Shown: piece after piece, positions 36,372 through 44,318 of the stretch
Numbering within the stretch: the first letter of the stretch is position 1
How the letters are laid out: the number at the start of each line of letters is the position of its first letter
Assembly (NCBI GenBank): GCA_020354025.1
Contig: CP070638.1
Coordinates: 345,897 to 409,896, forward strand
Length of the DNA stretch: 64,000 nucleotides
From: Fidelibacterota bacterium
Lineage (GTDB): Bacteria; Fidelibacterota; Marinisomatia; SCGC-AAA003-L08; TS1B11
Direction: 5' to 3'
Notes under the pieces: generated by a model
What the model was told of the DNA's origin: nothing
What the model saw: the letters and a program-made list of their open reading frames with translations, nothing else
The model's database searches: none
Translations under genes and position numbers: made by a program

Positions 36372-39266
36372 CTATGTGCCGGGCATCGATCTCTGCACTT
36401 CCAGGATCACCTCATCATGAAACCGTCTTCGTACCTCACGGATTCGTTCCGCATTCTCACCGCTGGGATATACCCGGTTCGTGAGCAATACGACTATGAC
36501 CTCCGTCATCGGATCGATCCAGATAGATGTGCCGGTGAAGCCGGTATGGCCGAAAGCCGAGGGTGAGAATAAGCTCCCGGCTTCGGTCGTGGCTGAGGCC
36601 AGCTGCCAGGTCATAGCCCAGCCTGATTCCGAACCATCGTTGAGGATCTGGGGCGTGATAAAGGCATCCACGGTCTCCTCCTGTGCCAGGCGTCGCCCGT
36701 AGATCACTCCGCCGTTAAGGTATAGCATACCTAGAATGGCCAGCTGATTGGCGGGAGCGAACGCACCGGAATGGAGTGAAACGCCACCCATAAAGTTGGC
36801 GTTTGCGTCGTGTACATCGCCATGGATCAGTCCCTTCCGGCCCTGGGCGTCCACTTCAGTGGGGATGATACGCTCCAACCACTCCTCAGGAGGATTATAT
36901 CCGGTGCTCTCCATCATGAGGGGCTCGAGCACCCAAGACCAGGCTAGATTCTCCAACCGTTGCGCTGCCACCAGCTCGACAAGATTCGAGAATAAGATCA
37001 TCCCCACCCCGCTGTACAGAACTTGCGTGCCAGGCTCGAATTCAAGGTCTGTTTTGCAGATTGTATCGATCACCCTGTCCGGCTTTATCCCCATCCTCCA
37101 GAATTCAATATATTGAGGCAGGCCCGAAGTGTGGGTCAACAGGTGGCGGATAGTGACCCGATCTTTCCACCGGCCGCGGAAGGAGGGGATGTAGTGCCAC
37201 ACGGGCTCATCAAGCACCAGGTAGCGGCCATCAACTAGCCTCATCGCCAGCGTTCCGCCTACTAGCACCTTAGTTAGGCTGGCCAGGTCATAGATAGAGG
37301 CGGTGGTGACTGGCAATGCTTCCTCACCTTCTAATGGGATCTCATTGGGATAAGTAAAATGCCCGAAAGCGGTGTCAGCTAGGATTAGCCCTCCTTTTGC
37401 CACGAACACTTGGGCACCAGGCGTGATTTTTTCCCGTATAGCACTATCCAGCACGGCAAATGCCCGAGATAAGTCCCCTCTCAGTGGTGGGCTATTCCTC
37501 AGCATCTCTCCAAAAACCTTTGTGAGGGCTTCTTTGTTGATGCCGCTGCCCCTGGGATGTTTGGCGTCCAGGTTGACGGGTAGCCGACCGCTGATGGGTG
37601 CTCGCCCGAATATGGCATCACTCATGGCTCTCATGCTAACGCCGCCATAGCCGTACGCACACAGATAGGCAGGGATGTGGTCAAGTGCTGGCATATAAGG
37701 ACTACCGAAACTCACCACAACGAAACTGACATTCTCGTCACTCAGGATTTCCAGGAGCTGTTTGTGTGTTGAATCTATTGTGCTGATACCCTTGTCCATG
37801 TGGATGCGCACCAAGGCTGTTACCAGGGTCCGGCTGGAGGTCTTTGCTTCATTGACCAACTCCCTGATACGGGTCGGGGAGAGCTGATCATTCACGAAGA
37901 ATGTCTTAACCCGCTTACTGCCGAAGGTAAACTCAACGTTGCGCGAGAAGGTGATTGTGCGTTGCATCAGGTCATCGTCCATTGAGATAAGGATGTGAGT
38001 GAGGGTCTTTCCCCGGCCGGGTCGGAGAGGGATCAGGTTCTGCTTATCCTTTATCAGCGTAATCGACTCTAGGGCCGCTGCTCGGGCGGCGGTTCTGAAC
38101 TCGGCGAGACCCACCGAATGCTGAACATCAGCACGGTTGAGATTTAGGCGTTCTTCGTAAAGGCCTAGATCTTCCTTCAACTTCAGGATCCGATTGACGG
38201 AAGCTGCAATTCGCTCCTGACTGACACGTCCCGTTTCCACTGCCTGTACTACAGCATCTATTGTCTGATCCACGTACAAGGGCAGTAAGATTATGTCGTT
38301 CCCCGCTTCAATAGACCTGACGGCGGCTTCACCGGTCCAGTTACCACCGCTGATGGCTCCCATTTCCATCCCGTCAGTAACGATAAGGCCACCAAAACCG
38401 TATTCGCCGCGCAACAGGTCTTCCGTTATGGTGTTGGACTGGGTTGCAGGACTATTGGAATCATCCAGCCCGGGCACCGCGATATGCCCCACCATCACCA
38501 TTCCGACACCCGCATCAATGGCTGCCTTGAATGGCAGGAGCTCCATTTGCTCCAGACTCTCCCGGCTGCCTGGAATGAGTGGCAGGCTGGTATGACTGTC
38601 GGTTGAGGTGTTGCCGTGGCCGGGATAGTGTTTGGCACAGGCCATTAGTCCATGCTCTTGCGCCCCCCGGATGAAAGCCGATCCCATTCGCGCGACCAGC
38701 TCTGGATCATCGCTATATGAACGGAAGTTGATGATGGGATTGTTGGGATTATTGTTTACATCCAGCACGGGGGCGAAAGCGACGTGAATGCCCATCCCCC
38801 GTGCTTCCAGTGCCGTAACACGACCCTGCGCGTAAACGTTTTCCTCGTTGAAAGTAGCGGCCATGGCCATGTTTGAGGGAAACCTGGTGGCCCCCTCGAT
38901 CTGCTGTCCCACTCCCTGTTCAAAGTCCGCCGCCACCAGCAGGGGAAGTGGCGCCAGGCGTTGGAACCGCTGAAGGTTGGTGAAGGTGCCGTCTACACTG
39001 CCTCGGAAGGTGATCAGGCCGCCGATCTGGTCATCGGCGACCCACCTTTCCACTTTTTTTCGGTAGCCATTGTCGGAGCTGTAGTAATACCCCTCAACCC
39101 GCACAATGATCATTTGGGCCACTTGTTGGCGCAGTGTCAGGTCGGATGCCCGCACCGGCTTCCTGTGCCATACTTCAGGTATCCTCACATCACGGGGCAA
39201 ATGGATACACGATCCCAATAGCAGGACAGTTATAGTAAATAAACCGAATCGCTTAATCATCCACAT
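36372..39266 (-). CDS. GH3 glycosidase (NagZ-type) fused to a serine hydrolase, lipoprotein
   Basis: A 964-residue fusion. It starts with a lipoprotein signal (LFTITVLLLGSC, lipobox LGSC), followed by a GH3 domain of about 370 residues. This has the beta-N-acetylglucosaminidase loop KHYPGHGNTSTDSHTSLP and nucleophile region GLIVTDGMEMGAI. A GH3 C-like region follows. The last about 370 residues are a beta-lactamase-fold serine hydrolase with YDLASLTKVLVG (SxxK), VLYSGVGM (in place of YxN) and GHTGF (HxG). It should act in the periplasm on muropeptides, removing GlcNAc and perhaps hydrolysing peptide or ester bonds. Its ATG overlaps the alr stop by 14 nt (an in-frame ATG at 39260 is also possible). 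Similar fusions are known in Bacteroidetes. Confidence 0.92.
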   Translation of the reverse strand: MWMIKRFGLFTITVLLLGSCIHLPRDVRIPEVWHRKPVRASDLTLRQQVAQMIIVRVEGYYYSSDNGYRKKVERWVADDQIGGLITFRGSVDGTFTNLQRFQRLAPLPLLVAADFEQGVGQQIEGATRFPSNMAMAATFNEENVYAQGRVTALEARGMGIHVAFAPVLDVNNNPNNPIINFRSYSDDPELVARMGSAFIRGAQEHGLMACAKHYPGHGNTSTDSHTSLPLIPGSRESLEQMELLPFKAAIDAGVGMVMVGHIAVPGLDDSNSPATQSNTITEDLLRGEYGFGGLIVTDGMEMGAISGGNWTGEAAVRSIEAGNDIILLPLYVDQTIDAVVQAVETGRVSQERIAASVNRILKLKEDLGLYEERLNLNRADVQHSVGLAEFRTAARAAALESITLIKDKQNLIPLRPGRGKTLTHILISMDDDLMQRTITFSRNVEFTFGSKRVKTFFVNDQLSPTRIRELVNEAKTSSRTLVTALVRIHMDKGISTIDSTHKQLLEILSDENVSFVVVSFGSPYMPALDHIPAYLCAYGYGGVSMRAMSDAIFGRAPISGRLPVNLDAKHPRGSGINKEALTKVFGEMLRNSPPLRGDLSRAFAVLDSAIREKITPGAQVFVAKGGLILADTAFGHFTYPNEIPLEGEEALPVTTASIYDLASLTKVLVGGTLAMRLVDGRYLVLDEPVWHYIPSFRGRWKDRVTIRHLLTHTSGLPQYIEFWRMGIKPDRVIDTICKTDLEFEPGTQVLYSGVGMILFSNLVELVAAQRLENLAWSWVLEPLMMESTGYNPPEEWLERIIPTEVDAQGRKGLIHGDVHDANANFMGGVSLHSGAFAPANQLAILGMLYLNGGVIYGRRLAQEETVDAFITPQILNDGSESGWAMTWQLASATTEAGSLFSPSAFGHTGFTGTSIWIDPMTEVIVVLLTNRVYPSGENAERIREVRRRFHDEVILEVQRSMPGT

Positions 39267-40362
39267 AACGACGCTCTACTCTCCTTCCGATACAGACTAA
39301 AAGTTCGTAGGGAATCGTACCGGCTCTGCTCGCCCGATACTCAACACGCAAGCGGGGATCATCGCTCAGTCCCCAGACTAAGGCCTCCTCCCCGATTTTT
39401 GGCTCGCTTTCCCCAAGATCAATATTACACAAGTCCATTGAGACCCGGCCGACAACAGGATGGACTTCACCTCCCAGCTGGACAAATCCCTCGTTTGAAC
39501 ACGCCACCGGTAGGCCATCAGCGTAGCCTATTTGCAGGGCACCCGTTTTCATGTCTTGCGAGGCATGATAGGTTCGGCCATAACCAATTGGCGTGCCGCG
39601 CGATACATCCTTTACCATTATCAGTGGTGCCTTTAAGTCCATTACCGGCAGGAGCTCAAATGGTATTTTCACACTCTCCGATGGTCTAGCCCCATAAAGG
39701 ACCAGACCGGGGCGGACCATATTAAAGTGGCTTTCGGAATCTTGGAAGATCGCGCTGCTGTTGGCAGTATGAAAGAACTCCACGTCGATTTTCAGCTTGC
39801 GGGCCATATGGATGAACTGGGTGAACCGCACCAGCTGGTACCGCAGGTAGCTCTGATCGGCCTCATCAGCATTGGCGAAATGGGTCCAGATCCCTTCCAG
39901 TCGTATAAAGGGGTGCTGTTTCACCTCCTCCAGGGCTTCAACGGCCGATTCGTATGGAACGCCCAGGCGGGTCATGCCCGTGTCCACTTTCAAATGTACC
40001 ACGTAATCGCTCCCTGTGGCTTCGTGGTGAGCCGCCAGCGCCCTGATATCTTCCAAGCTGTGCAGACTCAGTCGGACGTCCTCATTTATATAGGTATCCA
40101 GCCGTTGGGGATCGAATCGCCCCAAATGGAGGATCATCTGACCTAGCCCCGCCTTGCGGAGCTCCAGAGCCTCTTGGAGGACGGCCACACCAAGACCGTA
40201 TACTCCGGCCTCTATCAGCGCCTTCGACACGGGCACGATGCCGTGGCCATAGCCGTCCGCCTTTACAACCGCCAGCACCTTCGCGTTCCCCACCTGCTCA
40301 CTCACGTGGTGGAAGTTTGCCTTCAGCCTGCCCAGATGTATGTCAGCTCGGGGACAGAACAA
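39253..40362 (-). CDS. alr: Alanine racemase
   Basis: A 369-residue PLP enzyme making D-alanine for peptidoglycan. The PLP lysine is in AVVKADGYGHGIVPV near residue 34. The catalytic Tyr region is IGYGRTYHASQDMKTGALQIGYADGLP, with GRVSMDLCNIDLG and GEEALVWG toward the C-terminus. Starts at TTG with GGAG 9 nt upstream, and overlaps the 3' end of the sugar-kinase gene by 20 nt. The kinase, alr and NagZ fusion genes overlap one another, which strongly suggests a common wall-recycling/synthesis operon. Confidence 0.96.
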   Translation of the reverse strand: MFCPRADIHLGRLKANFHHVSEQVGNAKVLAVVKADGYGHGIVPVSKALIEAGVYGLGVAVLQEALELRKAGLGQMILHLGRFDPQRLDTYINEDVRLSLHSLEDIRALAAHHEATGSDYVVHLKVDTGMTRLGVPYESAVEALEEVKQHPFIRLEGIWTHFANADEADQSYLRYQLVRFTQFIHMARKLKIDVEFFHTANSSAIFQDSESHFNMVRPGLVLYGARPSESVKIPFELLPVMDLKAPLIMVKDVSRGTPIGYGRTYHASQDMKTGALQIGYADGLPVACSNEGFVQLGGEVHPVVGRVSMDLCNIDLGESEPKIGEEALVWGLSDDPRLRVEYRASRAGTIPYELLVCIGRRVERRYVDD

Positions 40363-41326
40363 GATGTCTACTCCAGGTCTTGATCAAGGTATCCCTGTCA
40401 ATGGTAATTTCATTCAAACGGGCAGCAATGAGACCAGCGCCGAAAACTGGATCAATCTCCGGGGATCGCCAGACGATCTCAGGCAAGTCGTAGCTGAGGG
40501 CGTTCGCCAATATCTGCCGATAGCTGGCGCTATTGATAACGATACTCCCGTTGATGCCGACGGTCATCTTCTTCCTGCGCAGGCCCGCCCTGTCAATCAT
40601 CTGGAGCAGCTCGTCGGCCAGCCCCTGAGTCCCTTCTTGGAGAATAGCCAGTGCTACGTCATTGCCTTCCTCCGACAGCTCGCAGATGACCGTACCCAGA
40701 CGGGCGGTCATGGTAACCATGTCCTTGGCTTCACCGGCAATGCGGGCGGCTTCCTCCACGGATCTGGCGCCATAGGTTTCCATGACCCGGCGTCGAAGAA
40801 CACCCAGGTCATCTCCCTCGGCCCCTTCGTTCATAATAAGGTGTACCATGGCCGTTTTGCCCATCCAGTAGCCGCTGCCCGGGTCACCGCCCATTTGAGG
40901 CCCTCTGCCGCTGGCGCGATAGGTTTTGCCCTGATCATCCCTGGCCCAGCCTATGGCCCCCGTGCCCACGCATACCAGCGTACCCGGCGCATCCCCCCAG
41001 ACCGCCTCGTAGGCCGCTTCTGCGTCCGACGTGACGATAGCCCGATCGGAAAGCTGATGCCGGTCCAGCTCCCTGAATAGGCGCTCACGGGCATCCAGGT
41101 TTGATACCCCTGCCACACCCACGTTCACCATATCCACATCTCTCAATCCAAGTCCGGCCTGTGTCGCGAGCTCCTCGATGAAACCACCCAATATTTTGGG
41201 TGCATCAATGTCGGGCCGGCTCAGTGAGGTGCCTTCAGTTTCCTGGTAGAGACATACCTCGCCTGCCTCGGTAAACAAAACCCCCCGCGTGCGGGAGGCG
41301 CCACCGTCAATGCTGAGGATGATCAT
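40343..41326 (-). CDS. BadF/BcrA-type ATPase, probable N-acetylglucosamine kinase
   Basis: A 327-residue member of the ASKHA fold. The phosphate 1 loop is LSIDGGASRTRGVLF, then MVNVGVAGVSNLDAR, the adenosine/phosphate 2 segment GTLVCVGTGAIGWARD and GPQMGGDPGSGYWMG. This combination is seen in BadF/BadG-type proteins and in eukaryotic-type N-acetylglucosamine kinase. Its neighbours are alr and the NagZ fusion, so phosphorylating GlcNAc or an anhydro-amino sugar released from muropeptides is the likely job. No CxxCG-type Fe-S motif of the activator ATPases is seen. Start is ATG at 41326. Confidence 0.82.
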   Translation of the reverse strand: MIILSIDGGASRTRGVLFTEAGEVCLYQETEGTSLSRPDIDAPKILGGFIEELATQAGLGLRDVDMVNVGVAGVSNLDARERLFRELDRHQLSDRAIVTSDAEAAYEAVWGDAPGTLVCVGTGAIGWARDDQGKTYRASGRGPQMGGDPGSGYWMGKTAMVHLIMNEGAEGDDLGVLRRRVMETYGARSVEEAARIAGEAKDMVTMTARLGTVICELSEEGNDVALAILQEGTQGLADELLQMIDRAGLRRKKMTVGINGSIVINSASYRQILANALSYDLPEIVWRSPEIDPVFGAGLIAARLNEITIDRDTLIKTWSRHLVLSPS

Positions 41327-41476
41327 ACGCTATCGAAACGCTGGTAAGGTTAAGTCCAGAGGGTGTATTCCTCTGCAATCTCGCTTTCCCCCCATTACTG
41401 CCATCTATTCTTCAATTTGCATTTTTCCATTTGCGTTTAGTGATCCCTGCTACCGCTACTGCCAACTGCCACTGCT

Positions 41477-44185
41477 TCAATGCGCCTCAAACCAGCTCGG
41501 CCCAAAACCCCAGTCCACCTTCAGGGGCACATCCAGCTCCATTGCTGACTCCATCTCTGCCACCACCAGCTCCCGCAGGCGGTCCACTTCCTCCTCGGGA
41601 GTCTCGAAGAGTAGCTCGTCGTGGATCTGGAGAATCATTTTCGATTTGAAGTCTTCCTTAATCAGTCGCCGTTGTATATTGATCATGGCGATCTTGATCA
41701 GCTCGGCGGCGGTCCCCTGGATCGGCATGTTCACCGCGATACGCTCATCTGCGCTCCGTAGCCGCTGGTTGCTCGACCGTAAATGGGGCATCTTCCGCCT
41801 TCGTCCCAGGATGGTACTGACGTAACCTTCATCCCGGGCCCTCGCCAGTAGATCGTCAATGAATTTACGGATACCGGGGTAGGTGTTGAAGTATCGGTTG
41901 ATCAGCTCCTGGCCTTCCTGTATGGAGATATCCAACTCCCGGGACATACGAAAGGGTCCCGCACCGTACATGATGCCGAAGTTCACCACTTTGGCCGTGC
42001 GGCGCATGTCCGGCGTTACATCCTCAGATGACACGCCAAAGACGGTGGCCGCTGTCTGGGTGTGAATGTCTCGCCCCTGGTTGAAAGCCTCGATAAGGGC
42101 CTCTTCACGAGCCAGGTGGGCCATGATACGCAGCTCGATCTGGGAGTAGTCCGCCGAGAATATACCCCACCCCTCATGCTGGGCACGGAAAGCCCGCCTT
42201 ATCTCCCGCCCCAGGTCAGTGCGGATGGGGATATTCTGGAAGTTGGGATTGCTGCTGGCAAGCCGGCCGGTAGAGGTGCCCGTCTGGCTGAAGGAGGTAT
42301 GCACCCGCCCTGTATCTGAATTCACTAGCGACGGGAAAGCGTCAACATAGGTTGACTGGAGCTTTTTAACCTGGCGATAGTCCAGCACCAGTCCCGGCAA
42401 GGGATGCTGGTTCTTGAGCATCTCAAGGACCGTTACGTCGGTGCTGCGCTTTCGTATCTGTTGCAGTCCCAACTGGTCAAAGAGCACCACGCCTAGCTGC
42501 TGGGGGGAGTTGATGTTGAATTCTGTCCCGGCTGCGGCATAAATCTCTTGCTCCAGCTCGGCCAGCCGAATCTCCATCTCACCGGACATCCGCTCCAGCA
42601 GCGGTAGGTCCAGAAAGACTCCGTTTAGTTCCATGGCAGCCAGCACTGGGATCAGGGGAACCTCGAGCTGGCGGTTGGTTTCGATGAGCTCATTGTCCTT
42701 AAGTAATCCATTAAGTAATGGGTATAATAGTCCGGCTATATCAGCATCTTCGGTAGCATACCAGGCAATCTTCTCTAGCGGCACTTCCGCCATGGAGCGC
42801 TGCCCCTTCCCCCGCTTGCCGATTAACTCCTCGATAGGCACCATGCGGTAGTTCAGATATTTCTGGCTCAGGGTGTCCAGCTTGTAGCTCGGGGCTTCGG
42901 ATTCCAGCAGGTGGGCGGCTATCATGGTATCAAAGGCGATCCCATTCACTTCGATTCCATATCTTGTCATTACCAGTGCATCATATTTGATATTCTGACC
43001 GATGATGGGACGCTCAGGATCTTCCAGGACCGCTCTCAGGCGTTCCAGAATGACTGGTAGTTCCAACGCTGTCTTTTCGTCCCTTTCAGGATACGTGACA
43101 GGCACATACCAGCCTTCATGCGGCTCTACGGAAAATGAAAAGCCCACGATATCCGCCTCCAGCGGGTTGGTGGAGGTGGTTTCTAGGTCGAACGATACCC
43201 ACTCTGCCTTGGTTAATTCGGTGAGCAGACTGTCTAATTCTTTTTCGGTTATGACCAGCTCGTATGTCTTTTCCGGCTGTTCATCCGCCAGACCGGGCTT
43301 CTCCTCTGCTAGGAGTAGCAGGTCAGGCACAATAGCCTTGATCTCCAGCTCCTTTAATTGCTCGGAAGCAGCGGGTGGATCCAGTCGATCCAGTGAGAGG
43401 TGATCTAGCTCGACGTCCAGGGGAACGTGACAGTCGAGAGTGACCAGTTCCTTTGAGAGCAGGGCTAGTTCCCTCCCGCTCTGCAGTCCCTCACGAACCC
43501 GCTTATTGGCCACTTCGTCGGCGTGGTTGAGGGTCTCTTCCAGGCTGCCATACTCAGAGATCAGCTTCTTCGCGGTTTTCTCGCCTACCCCCTGCACTCC
43601 GGGTACATTATCTGAGCTGTCACCCATGAGGCCCAGCAGCTCGACCATCTTACCCGGTGGCACCCCCCAGCGCTCTTCCACCTTCACAGCATCATAGAGC
43701 ACCGCCGGATTACGGCCCCTGCCAGGGGTATAAACGAAGGTATGCTCCGATACCAGCTGCATCATGTCCTTGTCGCCGGTAACCAGGTAGGTGTCCCATC
43801 CTTTGGCTTCTGCCTGGGTAGCAAGGGTACCCATCACATCGTCGGCCTCATAACCCGGAATTCGCAGTACCGGCACCTTTAGCGCCTCCAGCACTCGATC
43901 CAGCGGCTCGATTTGCGAGACCAGCTCGTCAGGCATCTTCTCCCGGGTAGCCTTGTATTCGGTGTATATCTGGTGGCGGAAGGTTTTCTCGCGGTCGTCA
44001 AAGACGATTACCAGATGGTCCGGCAACTCCTCGCGCATCAGACGGATCAGGGCATTGAGGAAACCGAAGATCCCCGACGTGACCTGCCCGGTGGAGGTCA
44101 TCAGGGGGTTGTTGATCATGGCAAAATGAGCCCGATAGAGTAAGGCCGTGCCGTCAAGTACGAACAGTCGTTTCGTGTCAGTCAT
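41477..44185 (-). CDS. polA: DNA polymerase I
   Basis: A 902-residue enzyme for primer removal and repair. The 5' nuclease domain (1 to about 290) has FVLDGTALLYRAHFA, YKATREKMPDEL, DKDMMQLV and LMGDSSDNVPGVQGVGEKTA. The 3'-5' exonuclease domain keeps its metal ligands (FDLETTSTNPLEA, GQNIKYDALV), so proofreading is likely active. The polymerase has motif A (DYSQIELRIMAH), motif B (RRTAKVVNFGIMYG) and motif C (QIHDELLFE). Length is close to E. coli Pol I (928). The wall-recycling genes start 150 nt downstream and may use a separate promoter. Confidence 0.98.
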   Translation of the reverse strand: MTDTKRLFVLDGTALLYRAHFAMINNPLMTSTGQVTSGIFGFLNALIRLMREELPDHLVIVFDDREKTFRHQIYTEYKATREKMPDELVSQIEPLDRVLEALKVPVLRIPGYEADDVMGTLATQAEAKGWDTYLVTGDKDMMQLVSEHTFVYTPGRGRNPAVLYDAVKVEERWGVPPGKMVELLGLMGDSSDNVPGVQGVGEKTAKKLISEYGSLEETLNHADEVANKRVREGLQSGRELALLSKELVTLDCHVPLDVELDHLSLDRLDPPAASEQLKELEIKAIVPDLLLLAEEKPGLADEQPEKTYELVITEKELDSLLTELTKAEWVSFDLETTSTNPLEADIVGFSFSVEPHEGWYVPVTYPERDEKTALELPVILERLRAVLEDPERPIIGQNIKYDALVMTRYGIEVNGIAFDTMIAAHLLESEAPSYKLDTLSQKYLNYRMVPIEELIGKRGKGQRSMAEVPLEKIAWYATEDADIAGLLYPLLNGLLKDNELIETNRQLEVPLIPVLAAMELNGVFLDLPLLERMSGEMEIRLAELEQEIYAAAGTEFNINSPQQLGVVLFDQLGLQQIRKRSTDVTVLEMLKNQHPLPGLVLDYRQVKKLQSTYVDAFPSLVNSDTGRVHTSFSQTGTSTGRLASSNPNFQNIPIRTDLGREIRRAFRAQHEGWGIFSADYSQIELRIMAHLAREEALIEAFNQGRDIHTQTAATVFGVSSEDVTPDMRRTAKVVNFGIMYGAGPFRMSRELDISIQEGQELINRYFNTYPGIRKFIDDLLARARDEGYVSTILGRRRKMPHLRSSNQRLRSADERIAVNMPIQGTAAELIKIAMINIQRRLIKEDFKSKMILQIHDELLFETPEEEVDRLRELVVAEMESAMELDVPLKVDWGFGPSWFEAH

Positions 44186-44273
44186 AAGTCGGGAGGATGT
44201 TAGCGATTTTGGGAGGGATCAACAAGGCTGGATTGCCGCCCCGTTATATGACTGATTCGGAGCGAATACGACA

Positions 44274-44295
44274 AGGCCCCTGCTGTCAGGGGCCT
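44274..44295 (-). terminator. Terminator-like hairpin after the TonB-receptor gene
   Basis: AGGCCCCTG (44274-44282) and CAGGGGCCT (44287-44295) pair over a CTGT loop. It begins 24 nt after the receptor stop on the minus strand. The following bases (TGTCGTATT) are only moderately U-rich, so termination may be partial or rho-assisted. It also lies 88 nt before the polA start on the same strand. Confidence 0.7.
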
Positions 44296-44318
44296 CGACA
44301 TGCTCTATCAGGAATGAA

